From: Euryarchaeota archaeon UBA10
Lineage (GTDB): Archaea; Thermoplasmatota; Poseidoniia; Poseidoniales; Poseidoniaceae
Direction: 5' to 3'
Assembly: GCA_002498185.1 (NCBI GenBank)
Contig: DAGO01000058.1
Coordinates: 857 to 9,916, forward strand
DNA length: 9,060 bases
The notes under the pieces were generated by a model. That model saw only the letters and a list, made by a program, of their open reading frames with translations, made no database searches and was not told the DNA's origin. Of the stretch, positions 1-6,174 are shown piece after piece. Numbering within the stretch: position 1 is the stretch's first letter; each line of letters starts with the position of its first letter. The translations under genes were made by a program, and so were the position numbers.

Positions 1-380
1 TCTTCAATAAGAGAATCCGCCTTTCTTGATGCACTACTTGTAGGGAGTAATTCTGGAGTTATCAATAGTGTTGAAGGGAATAATTCCTCCTCTTTTGTTT
101 CCTCATCTTCCTTAACGAAATAAACAATTTTTTTATTTCGAGATTTCAACATCTTCTCTATTTTTCTTGGAAACCAAGTTAGGAAACGCCCTACTCGATA
201 ACTCAGTGAATTTTGAGTGCGTTCTAATTCTTCCAATGCGGTTTTTTCACGAGTTGACAATAGATTGACCCAACGGCGTTGTCTTTCGAACTCTTCCCGC
301 AAATATTCAATCTGTTCCGCGGAAAAAGTCAATGATTCACCCTCAGCCATATCTGAGAGGGGATTGTTGACTTCACTCAT
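1..380 (-). CDS. Coiled-coil N-terminus of a probable glycan-assembly protein (partial, C-terminus beyond left edge)
   Basis: Reading from an ATG at 380 toward base 1, the frame stays open for 126 codons and leaves the window without a stop. Residues 19-58 are rich in E, R, Q and L with heptad-like spacing and should form a coiled coil. Residues 58-73 read SLSYRVGRFLTWFPRK, resembling a short motif (S-x-S-Y-R-x-G-R) often found after a coiled coil in large multidomain glycosyltransferases of surface polysaccharide loci. A charged KEDEETKEEE linker follows at 90-99. No catalytic domain is visible yet. The start is supported by AAGGAGTGA 7 bases upstream, which overlaps the stop of the ABC ATPase gene, so the two are very likely cotranscribed. 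A glycosyltransferase or chain-length/termination protein of the export operon is the inference; the actual activity is unknown. ATG at residue 11 is an alternative start. Confidence 0.72.
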   Translation of the reverse strand, partial: MSEVNNPLSDMAEGESLTFSAEQIEYLREEFERQRRWVNLLSTREKTALEELERTQNSLSYRVGRFLTWFPRKIEKMLKSRNKKIVYFVKEDEETKEEELFPSTLLITPELLPTSSASRKADSLIE

Positions 381-384
381 TCAA

Positions 385-393
385 TCACTCCTT
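385..393 (-). promoter_or_regulatory. Ribosome binding site overlapping upstream stop codon
   Basis: On the minus strand the sequence AAGGAGTGA contains both a strong Shine-Dalgarno core (AAGGAG) and the TGA stop of the ABC ATPase gene. The ATG of the next gene follows 7 bases after the AAGGAG core. This fixes the start of the coiled-coil gene at 380 and implies coupled translation. Confidence 0.65.
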
Positions 394-1125
394 TTCAGAT
401 TCATAGAACTCAAATGCTGAATCCGGTTCACCGTCCGTTACTATCTCTCCATTGTGAATCCCATACACTTTGTCGCACATGCTCTGAAGAATTGATTTCG
501 AGTGAGAGACGATTACCACGGTTGCATCACCTTGAACGAGTTCATCTATTCTTGCTCTAGATTTCTTTCTAAACTCATAGTCGCCTACGCTCATTACTTC
601 ATCAAGCAACAAGATGTCTGGTTCAAGATTCGATATAATCGCAAATCCGAGCCTTGCTCTCATCCCGGCAGAATATGTTCTAATCGGGTCATCGATAAAC
701 TCTCTAATCCCAGAAAAATCGATTATTCCTTCTTCCATATCGCTTATTGAATTAGAGTCAAATCCGAAAATACTTCCAGTTAGTTTGATGTTTTCTCTTC
801 CTGTCAAGTCCTGATTGAATCCGGTTCCTATGCCAGCTAGCAAAGTGATTCTTCCTTCAACTTCGACTGAACCTTCGTCCGGAGCATATATTCCTGCGAT
901 AACACGTAACAATGTGCTCTTTCCCGAGCCATTGGGGCCCATAATTCCGACAACCTCTCCTCGCTTGACCTCTAGATTAATTCCGTTCAGTGCCCTGAAC
1001 CATCTATCCTTACGCGGGATTTTTTTGAATCGGCCCGTGATGAATTCACGAAGCAATCCTACTCCCTTTTTCTTGCGAGGATAATCAAGTGCTGCATCCT
1101 TGATAGAAATTGCAGATTCATTCAT
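385..1125 (-). CDS. ABC transporter ATP-binding protein, polysaccharide/teichoic-acid export type (KpsT/Wzt/TagH-like)
   Basis: This is the nucleotide-binding subunit that powers export of a surface polysaccharide across the cytoplasmic membrane with the permease encoded just upstream. In the 246-residue protein I see Walker A GPNGSGKST at 63-71, the family-typical signature YSAGMR at 151-156 (the polysaccharide-export branch has YSxGM rather than the usual LSGGQ), Walker B ILLLDE at 171-176, and the switch histidine in VIVSHS at H208. About 40 residues precede the RALNGINLEVKRGE start of the core fold, as is usual for this branch. The length matches short KpsT-like proteins; there is no long C-terminal glycan-binding domain as in Wzt of O-antigen systems. 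The ATG overlaps the permease stop by 4 bases (ATGA), the classic arrangement of coupled subunits. Substrate specificity cannot be read from the sequence. Confidence 0.95.
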   Translation of the reverse strand: MNESAISIKDAALDYPRKKKGVGLLREFITGRFKKIPRKDRWFRALNGINLEVKRGEVVGIMGPNGSGKSTLLRVIAGIYAPDEGSVEVEGRITLLAGIGTGFNQDLTGRENIKLTGSIFGFDSNSISDMEEGIIDFSGIREFIDDPIRTYSAGMRARLGFAIISNLEPDILLLDEVMSVGDYEFRKKSRARIDELVQGDATVVIVSHSKSILQSMCDKVYGIHNGEIVTDGEPDSAFEFYESEKE

Positions 1126-1979
1126 ATGAATTTCACCGCCTTTCTCTCTTTACGCATGAAGTAAATCGAACCAATCCAGAAAATGGCTATGGTGGTTGCA
1201 AATGTGATGACTAGGTTCATTGTTGGAATATCCAAGGGTGCTCCTGTAAATGCCGAGCGAATCATCGTGATGTATGTCGCCATTGGATTGGCAATGAGGT
1301 ACGCTTCTGCGTATTGTTCAGGTATTCTACCTCCTGTAATCATCTCCAATGGATAGAATACTGGTGAGAGGTAAAAGCTGATTCTCAAACCAATTGTAAC
1401 GATGTGCTCCACGTCTCTAGCTTTGGTTTGCAGTATGCTAGTGAAGAATGCTAAACCTGTACCTAGCATTAGAATCATAATCAAAGCAATCGGCAGCAAG
1501 ATGAGTTGCTGAGTTGGCATTAACTCATAATTAATCAGTAATGGAATGATTACAAGCAGGCTTAGAATGAAATGGAACATATTGTAGCCTGATTTTGAAA
1601 AGAGGAATATTTCTCTAGGGAAATATACACGTTGAATTAGCGATGAATTACGCTGAATACAAGTTGTACCGTTTGAAAAGGTTTTAGCGAACAAAGACCA
1701 GGCTAATATTCCCAATAAAATGGTCAGTGGCCTGTATGGATCTTCACTATCGGATAAGATTGCGAATAAAATGTAAAACGTAACTGTAAGGGCTAATGGT
1801 TCCAAAACCGACCAACCATATCCCAAAATTGAGTTATGATATCTTACTTTCAAATCACGCCCTATGAAATGCTTGAGCAACTGCCTGTAATTGTACAAGT
1901 TTTGCATTATTTTCACAGGTGCTGAAAGGAATGGGAGTTTCCCGTCTCTACGGAGAACCTTGTTCTCAGAAACGCCCAT
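1122..1979 (-). CDS. ABC-2 type polysaccharide export permease
   Basis: This is the membrane subunit of the polysaccharide exporter, partner of the ATPase at 385-1125. The 285-residue protein has the cytoplasmic amphipathic region and first-helix pattern typical of the ABC2_membrane family (FIGRDLKVRYHNSILGYGW, roughly residues 38-56), followed by about six hydrophobic segments. Family-typical motifs include KARDVEHIV before a YLSPVFYP segment, and a downstream NPMA before the last helices. Length is normal. The start at 1979 is chosen because AGGAG lies 5 bases upstream of the ATG and no other ATG fits better. As first gene of the operon it probably carries the promoter for permease, ATPase and the coiled-coil protein. 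The exported glycan (S-layer-associated polysaccharide, capsule-like material or glycolipid) is unknown. Confidence 0.93.
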   Translation of the reverse strand: MGVSENKVLRRDGKLPFLSAPVKIMQNLYNYRQLLKHFIGRDLKVRYHNSILGYGWSVLEPLALTVTFYILFAILSDSEDPYRPLTILLGILAWSLFAKTFSNGTTCIQRNSSLIQRVYFPREIFLFSKSGYNMFHFILSLLVIIPLLINYELMPTQQLILLPIALIMILMLGTGLAFFTSILQTKARDVEHIVTIGLRISFYLSPVFYPLEMITGGRIPEQYAEAYLIANPMATYITMIRSAFTGAPLDIPTMNLVITFATTIAIFWIGSIYFMRKERKAVKFI

Positions 1980-1984
1980 AGAAA

Positions 1985-1989
1985 CTCCT
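1985..1989 (-). promoter_or_regulatory. Ribosome binding site of the permease gene
   Basis: AGGAG on the minus strand ends 5 bases before the ATG at 1979, an ordinary Shine-Dalgarno spacing. It supports this start and shows that the leading gene of the operon has a 5' leader. Confidence 0.6.
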
Positions 1990-2015
1990 GAATCAAACTA
2001 CCTTTTCAATGAAAC

Positions 2016-2030
2016 CGCCATAAAATGGCG
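2016..2030. promoter_or_regulatory. Perfect inverted repeat in the 73-base gap, overlapping a TATA-like element
   Basis: CGCCAT-AAA-ATGGCG is a perfect 6-base dyad with a 3-base centre, lying between the glutaredoxin stop (2053) and the permease start (1979). On the minus strand its centre reads CCATTTTATGG, which is TATA-like and about 40 bases upstream of the permease ATG, a reasonable place for an archaeal TATA box given a short leader. It could therefore be the export-operon promoter with an overlapping operator, or a weak hairpin at the end of the bolA-glutaredoxin transcript. No strong U-tract follows it, so terminator function is doubtful. Confidence 0.3.
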
Positions 2031-2052
2031 TAGTTGTGCTTTTGAGCCTAGT

Positions 2053-2370
2053 TCATTGGCGTCCGGCGTCAAACATTTCACGGAGGCTTCCATCGTTCAA
2101 CATCTCGAGAGCGATGTCTGAGCCGCCAATCAGTTCGCCGTGCACGAATACTTGAGGCATAGTCGGGAAATCAGACCAAGCGCAAACTGAAGGGATAGCG
2201 CGCGGGTCTGTTAGAATGTTAACAGATGCGAAAGGCTCGCCGAGGGTTTGCAGAACTTGTGCTGCTCTGTTTGAGAAACCGCATTGTGCAGCTCCAGGCT
2301 CTCCTTTCATGAATAGCACAAGTGCGTGCTCGTCTACTATTGCTTGCAATTCTTCAGGTGTCCAGTCCAT
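2053..2370 (-). CDS. grxD: Monothiol (CGFS-type) glutaredoxin, Grx4/GrxD family
   Basis: Single-domain monothiol glutaredoxins bind and pass on [2Fe-2S] clusters, usually as a glutathione-ligated homodimer or as a heterodimer with BolA proteins, in the cytoplasm. The 105-residue protein has the diagnostic CGFS active site at residues 30-33 preceded by MKG (K22, the thiol-ligand contact), a TMPQ segment supplying the cis-proline, and a GELIGGSD loop, all in canonical order. Length is normal for bacterial Grx4. The start at 2370 is set by AAGGAG 8 bases upstream and by family length; an upstream in-frame ATG at 2487 would add 39 unrelated residues lying over bolA. The bolA stop is 5 bases before this ATG, so the two are an operon. 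A glutathione-dependent family is unexpected in an archaeon, and the physiological low-molecular-weight thiol is unclear. Confidence 0.94.
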   Translation of the reverse strand: MDWTPEELQAIVDEHALVLFMKGEPGAAQCGFSNRAAQVLQTLGEPFASVNILTDPRAIPSVCAWSDFPTMPQVFVHGELIGGSDIALEMLNDGSLREMFDAGRQ

Positions 2371-2375
2371 TTCTC

Positions 2376-2384
2376 TCACTCCTT
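2376..2384 (-). promoter_or_regulatory. Ribosome binding site of the glutaredoxin gene, overlapping the bolA stop
   Basis: The minus-strand sequence AAGGAGTGA holds the last two bolA codons (Lys, Glu), its TGA stop and the Shine-Dalgarno core for glutaredoxin. It is the same nine-base string found at 385-393 at the ATPase/coiled-coil junction. Confidence 0.65.
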
Positions 2385-2699
2385 GTTTTGATGTTTTTGA
2401 ATCCGCTTTATGTGGATTCCTGTTCCTCCAGCGTGTGGATGGAATACTGTATCTCCTGCAGTTTCTGCTTGTGCAGGAGTCATGCACTTGATATCAATTG
2501 CATGAATTGGTCTTGGGATGTATGGTTTGAAGTGATTCAAAATTATTTTTTGGCGCTGCAGTGGACGCATTCCTTCAAATGATTCAGAAATGACACGAAT
2601 GTGAAAATGGTCCTGTGTACCGTTGAGATCAATCGCCTCAACATCACAATCTGGAATCACTCCGCGGATTTCTTCTTCTAACCATTCGCAGGTCACCAT
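2376..2699 (-). CDS. bolA: BolA/IbaG family protein
   Basis: BolA proteins partner CGFS glutaredoxins in binding and delivering [2Fe-2S] clusters. From the ATG at 2699 the product has 107 residues: an alpha-helical start, a DLNGTQDHFHIRVISESFEG strand region at 24-43 typical of the family, and the invariant C-terminal ligand histidine in IHAIDIK at H66, followed by TP at 74-75. The usual RH of classical BolA is RQ here (49-50), closer to the IbaG/YrbA branch. A tail of about 28 residues after the core carries four histidines (87, 89, 96, 103), which I do not recognise from standard BolA. In-frame ATGs at 2816 and 2753 would extend the protein into the flippase gene and are less likely. No clear Shine-Dalgarno precedes 2699. 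The glutaredoxin gene follows 5 bases later. Confidence 0.88.
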   Translation of the reverse strand: MVTCEWLEEEIRGVIPDCDVEAIDLNGTQDHFHIRVISESFEGMRPLQRQKIILNHFKPYIPRPIHAIDIKCMTPAQAETAGDTVFHPHAGGTGIHIKRIQKHQNKE

Positions 2700-2751
2700 G
2701 TTGCAGGGCAGGAGGCGCTGTGCTTTCAACCATTGTCCTACTGGCCTAAAC

Positions 2752-4131
2752 ATGCGCCGGCCAAAATTAGCACGTGATACCGTGTGGCTGGCCTCGTCAG
2801 ATGGCCTTGCAATCATCTTCGGATTAATCGGTCAAGTAATTCTCGCTAAAGCGCTACTGCAATCCGATTATGGCCTACTCGTAGTTATTTTAGATGCATT
2901 TGCAACAATGTACATTCTGATCGATGCTGGGCTTCCCACTATCATTGCTCGAGATGTTCCTCGCTCTCCAGGTGCAAGTCGAAAGGCTGTGCGGCGCGTC
3001 CTTAAATTGCAGGCTTTCATCGCTATTCCGTTCTTGCTCGGTAGTGCCATTGTTTCAACCTCAATATGGGATGATGCTCCATTGGGATTGTTGATGGCTT
3101 GTGCTGTGGTGGCCTTTGGGCATATTATGTCCTATCCGCACAAGGCGATGTTGAGAGCTTTGGGCGAGGCTAGAATTGAGTCGGTTCTCAAATTAATTGA
3201 GCGCGTAATTACAACAGGATTGTACTATCTTTTCCTGGTAAATGACTACGATTCTCCTACGATTTATGCATGTGGATTTTCAATTGGAGTTTTAATTTCT
3301 CTAATTGGAACTTTATGGATCGGTGAGAGACTTGCTAGAGATGAAAATGACGATTTGCCAAAGGAGTGGAATTCGAGTAAAGCCCTACTGATTTCAGCTC
3401 TTCCATTTGCTGTAACTTTAGGCATCTTACCGTATGTCACTAAGTTGGAAAAGTTCCTCCTTGCGGGCCTAGCATCCTATGATGATGTGAGCCTGTATCA
3501 TGTCGCTCAATTGGCATGGATCGCTGGGCTTATGCTACCGCAAGCAATGCGCGCTGCATTATTGCCTTACCTAGGAGAGGCACGGGATGAGCCTGGAAAA
3601 TTCTCTGGAAGAATGCTTGCTGCCCATCATTGGACTATTGCGATACTGCCTGTTGGGTTAATTGCAGGTCACCTGATAGTATCGTTTTCAGTCCCTAAGT
3701 TCTTTGATTCAAATTATGCTGACGCAGTGCAGGTTTTCGATATACTGCTAGCAGGTTGGGCGATGACATTACTTGCAATTCCTTGGTATGTTGCCCTACA
3801 AGCAGGGCATAACCCGTGGAGGTTTACTACGCTGATTTTACTTGTCGTACTTGCGGCAGGATTATCGGGGTGGTTATTGATTCCTGAATATGGGGTGATG
3901 GGAGCCGCTTGGGCTAGCGTTATTGGATGTTCGATAATGCTATCATTTTCCAAGCTTCTATGTGGTGATGAAGAGAGATTGAGTGATGGTCTTGCCCTGT
4001 TCAGTGTAGCGATTTGCTACTTGCTGTCGATTGGAAGTTCTCTAGCATTAATTGGCCTGCTTACAATGATTCCAGCAAAGAACTCCATTGATTTCTTACG
4101 TTCTCAAACTGACTATTTACAGGAAGAGTGA
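2752..4131 (+). CDS. Polysaccharide flippase, Wzx/RfbX-like (MOP superfamily)
   Basis: This is a multi-pass membrane protein expected to flip lipid-linked oligosaccharides across the cytoplasmic membrane. The 459-residue product is hydrophobic almost throughout, with roughly 12-14 likely helices. Its N-terminus (RDTVWLASSDGLAIIFGLIGQ, then SDYGLLVVILDAFATMYILI, about residues 8-57) fits the first two helices of polysaccharide-biosynthesis flippases, and LDAG plus IIARD nearby is a usual helix 2 ending. Length is normal. The ATG at 2752 is chosen because upstream in-frame ATGs (2623, 2698) would add polar residues antisense to bolA; no Shine-Dalgarno is evident, so translation may be leaderless. 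The gene is divergent from bolA, with 52 bases between the starts. Its last 71 bases overlap the end of the convergent glycosyltransferase gene. It probably belongs with the surface-glycan genes nearby; the substrate is unknown. Confidence 0.9.
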   Translation: MRRPKLARDTVWLASSDGLAIIFGLIGQVILAKALLQSDYGLLVVILDAFATMYILIDAGLPTIIARDVPRSPGASRKAVRRVLKLQAFIAIPFLLGSAIVSTSIWDDAPLGLLMACAVVAFGHIMSYPHKAMLRALGEARIESVLKLIERVITTGLYYLFLVNDYDSPTIYACGFSIGVLISLIGTLWIGERLARDENDDLPKEWNSSKALLISALPFAVTLGILPYVTKLEKFLLAGLASYDDVSLYHVAQLAWIAGLMLPQAMRAALLPYLGEARDEPGKFSGRMLAAHHWTIAILPVGLIAGHLIVSFSVPKFFDSNYADAVQVFDILLAGWAMTLLAIPWYVALQAGHNPWRFTTLILLVVLAAGLSGWLLIPEYGVMGAAWASVIGCSIMLSFSKLLCGDEERLSDGLALFSVAICYLLSIGSSLALIGLLTMIPAKNSIDFLRSQTDYLQEE

Positions 4132-5068
4132 GGTCTTGCCCGTCTGCTAATCTGCTTTCGACAGCATCTGCTAAATCAGCAACTTCTGGCTTACATACAT
4201 CCATCCATTGCGACATGTCTCCAACATCAACTGCGACAACCGGGCAACCGCACGCAATTGATTCCTTAGCAACTAAGGGACCTGATTCACGAGTTGAAGT
4301 GATCAGGCAAACATCAGCAGCTAGCATTCTGTCCCAGACCATGGAACGTGGTTGCTTCTTTAGAGTTGTAATTCCTACTTTCCAACCACGTGTTTCTAAT
4401 TCCTCGCCAACTCTGAGTGCCAACAGGTGATTTTTTTCTGGGCGACGTGGGTCGGCCGGAAATAGAATGTCGATTTTCGATTTCCTGAATAATCCATTGA
4501 ATTTCTTCATCGGTTTCAACCATTCATCATCAACATTAACGTGACATGGGATGGTGGTCGAATCAAATCTTGAAAGAGAATCTGAAACAACGACTAGGTG
4601 ATTTGCAGAGCGTGCAAGCGATTCGATTCTTTTTCCACGATGGTCATTTAATGCAACATCAAAATCATGTCCATGAACTACTGCTATCCAAGGGACGCCG
4701 TGCTTTTTTGCTATTGATTTAGCCGCATATGCAGCGGGCCAAATAGTGTGACAGATTACGACGTCTGGCTTCCAAGCACTGCTTATTCGGGATGAACTAA
4801 ATGCTGTTACTGCAGGGAAATCGGGGAACTCCCAATGGCGCTTTACAGCAACTTCAAAATCGCCATGGGTGTATGATTTAGGAGCCTTAGAAACACCCTC
4901 CATAGTTGACCTTCGTGCCTCATTCATCCTAAGCATTCTAGGAAGAACGTTGAGGATTTTTACCTCGTGTCCTAGTGATTTTAGCAATTCCGCATGGTCG
5001 CTAACAAATGTTCCTCGCGCAACATTTCCCGGCAATGGGAAAAGCCGGGTAACCAGCAAGATTCTCAT
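4061..5068 (-). CDS. Glycosyltransferase, GT4-like (GT-B fold)
   Basis: This enzyme is predicted to transfer a sugar from an activated donor to a growing glycan or lipid carrier on the cytoplasmic face of the membrane. The 335-residue protein opens with MRILLVTRLFPLP and ARGTFV, a common GT4 N-terminus, has a GHDFDVALND acceptor-domain segment mid-protein, and carries the GT4 E-x7-E motif at E261-E269 in ESGPLVAKE, followed by the glycine/proline-rich ACGCPVVAVDVGD donor-site segment. Length is slightly short for GT4. The start at 5068 is preferred over the in-frame ATG at 5155, because the family N-terminus begins here and the extension would lie in rpe. The rpe stop is 5 bases upstream with AGAGTGA as a weak ribosome site, so rpe and this gene form an operon. 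Donor and acceptor sugars cannot be inferred. Confidence 0.92.
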   Translation of the reverse strand: MRILLVTRLFPLPGNVARGTFVSDHAELLKSLGHEVKILNVLPRMLRMNEARRSTMEGVSKAPKSYTHGDFEVAVKRHWEFPDFPAVTAFSSSRISSAWKPDVVICHTIWPAAYAAKSIAKKHGVPWIAVVHGHDFDVALNDHRGKRIESLARSANHLVVVSDSLSRFDSTTIPCHVNVDDEWLKPMKKFNGLFRKSKIDILFPADPRRPEKNHLLALRVGEELETRGWKVGITTLKKQPRSMVWDRMLAADVCLITSTRESGPLVAKESIACGCPVVAVDVGDMSQWMDVCKPEVADLADAVESRLADGQDLTLPVNSQFENVRNQWSSLLESL

Positions 5069-5073
5069 CGAGA

Positions 5074-5745
5074 TCACTCTAGTGCTTGATGGATTACTGC
5101 AAGGTTGTCTGATACACTGGCCTTGTCGTTGAACAAACCAGAGCCTACCACGCAATTTGAGACTCCCCAGTCGCGTAGCATCGCTATGTTGTGGGATTTT
5201 ACTCCCCCGTCAACTTGGATTTGCACCGGCCTTCCGCCAGCTGCTACTTGTGCATCGATTGCTTTTTTCAATCTTCGAATTTTTGATTCAACAGTAGGAA
5301 TGAACGACTGTCCGCCGAATCCTGGGTTAACACTCATTATCAGTACAAGGTCGATTTCTGATAATACTTCCAATGCCGCATCAACAGGAGTTCCTGGATT
5401 CAAAGTTACTCCTGCACTTGCTCCTGCTGCTCTAATTGCTGTGACGCACCTGTGGAGATGCTTAACCGCCTCAGCATGAACAGAAATGTGGTTACATCCA
5501 GCGTCGATATATTGCTGAAATGATTCCTCTGCATTTTCAATCATCAAATGAGCATCGAATGTCGGACCATCTCCTAGTGCCTTGCGCAGCTTAGCAATTA
5601 CTGGTGGTCCAAAGGTAAGATTTGGTACAAAATTACCGTCCATCACATCGAGATGGAGCCAGTCCAATCCTGCATCAACAGCCTCGCTGCAAGCGTTTCC
5701 TAAGTCTGCAAGGTCTGCTGTTAGTACTGATGGTGCGATAATCAT
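5074..5745 (-). CDS. rpe: Ribulose-phosphate 3-epimerase
   Basis: Rpe interconverts ribulose 5-phosphate and xylulose 5-phosphate in the cytoplasm as part of the non-oxidative pentose phosphate pathway. The 223-residue TIM-barrel protein shows family motifs in order: IAPSVLTADLADLG at 3-16, LHLDVMDGNFVPNLTFGP at 30-47, DAHLMIE at 64-70, GVTLNPGTP at 112-120, SVNPGFGGQSF at 138-148 and QVDGGV at 177-182. By homology the metal ligands are H31, D33, H66 and D179, with D33 and D179 also acting as the acid/base pair; all are present. Length is typical. The start at 5745 is supported by GAGAGGG 5 bases upstream; a longer frame to 5802 adds residues without family match. It heads an operon with the glycosyltransferase and is divergent from thioredoxin across 99 bases. 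Confidence 0.97.
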   Translation of the reverse strand: MIIAPSVLTADLADLGNACSEAVDAGLDWLHLDVMDGNFVPNLTFGPPVIAKLRKALGDGPTFDAHLMIENAEESFQQYIDAGCNHISVHAEAVKHLHRCVTAIRAAGASAGVTLNPGTPVDAALEVLSEIDLVLIMSVNPGFGGQSFIPTVESKIRRLKKAIDAQVAAGGRPVQIQVDGGVKSHNIAMLRDWGVSNCVVGSGLFNDKASVSDNLAVIHQALE

Positions 5746-5844
5746 CACTACCCTCTCATATCCTCCGAGAAGGGGGCAAGTCATGAGTATTGGGGTGTAC
5801 AAACCCTCATAGGAGAGCCCACGGTCGGTAGATTAGGTGAGAGA

Positions 5845-6174
5845 ATGGGTGAAGTCATTTCTGTGGGTGATGCTGATTTTGATAGTACTGTGAATGGAAA
5901 TGAATGGGTTCTTGTGGACTTTTGGGCACCGTGGTGTGGCCCCTGTAAGGCACTAGGACCGATTTTGGAGCAGGTGGCTACTGAAATGCCGGTAACTGTT
6001 GCCAAGGTTAACACTGATTCTGATTCAATGAATGCGGCACGCCTCGGCGTACGTGGTATCCCTGCGTTATTCCTTTTCCACAACGGAAAGATGGTTGCGA
6101 GCCAAACAGGAATGGTTCCAAAGCCAGCACTGACCAACTGGTTAAACCAACAGATGTCTGCAAGTGATTTCTGA
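5845..6174 (+). CDS. trxA: Thioredoxin
   Basis: This is a small cytoplasmic disulfide reductase that keeps protein thiols reduced, itself recycled by thioredoxin reductase (not in the window). The 109-residue protein has the classic VDFWAPWCGPCK active site, with redox cysteines C31 and C34, the buried aspartate D25, and the cis-proline P73 in GIPALFLF. Length is typical of TrxA and there is no signal peptide. The ATG at 5845 has GGTGA 4 bases upstream and no in-frame alternative before it. The 99-base gap to the divergent rpe gene must hold both promoters, though I cannot pick a convincing TATA box. The TGA stop ends at 6174, directly against the stop of the convergent ATPase gene. It probably forms its own transcription unit. 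Confidence 0.97.
   Translation: MGEVISVGDADFDSTVNGNEWVLVDFWAPWCGPCKALGPILEQVATEMPVTVAKVNTDSDSMNAARLGVRGIPALFLFHNGKMVASQTGMVPKPALTNWLNQQMSASDF

Noticed and set aside
502..1084. Plus-strand open frames opposite the ABC ATPase
   Set aside because: The minus-strand ATPase has a full set of motifs over the same bases, and the opposite frames show no recognisable protein.
2016..2030. Rho-independent terminator of the bolA-glutaredoxin operon
   Set aside because: The stem is only 6 pairs and no U-tract follows in the direction of transcription.
2371..2487. Glutaredoxin extended by 39 residues
   Set aside because: The added residues are the bolA region read in another frame, and a good ribosome site precedes the ATG at 2370.
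2623..2751. Longer flippase with 43 extra N-terminal residues
   Set aside because: The extension is polar, antisense to bolA, and does not match flippase N-termini; the first membrane segment begins shortly after the ATG at 2752.
5069..5155. Glycosyltransferase extended by 29 residues
   Set aside because: The extension lies inside rpe in another frame, and MRILLVTRLFPLP at 5068 is the normal GT4 start.
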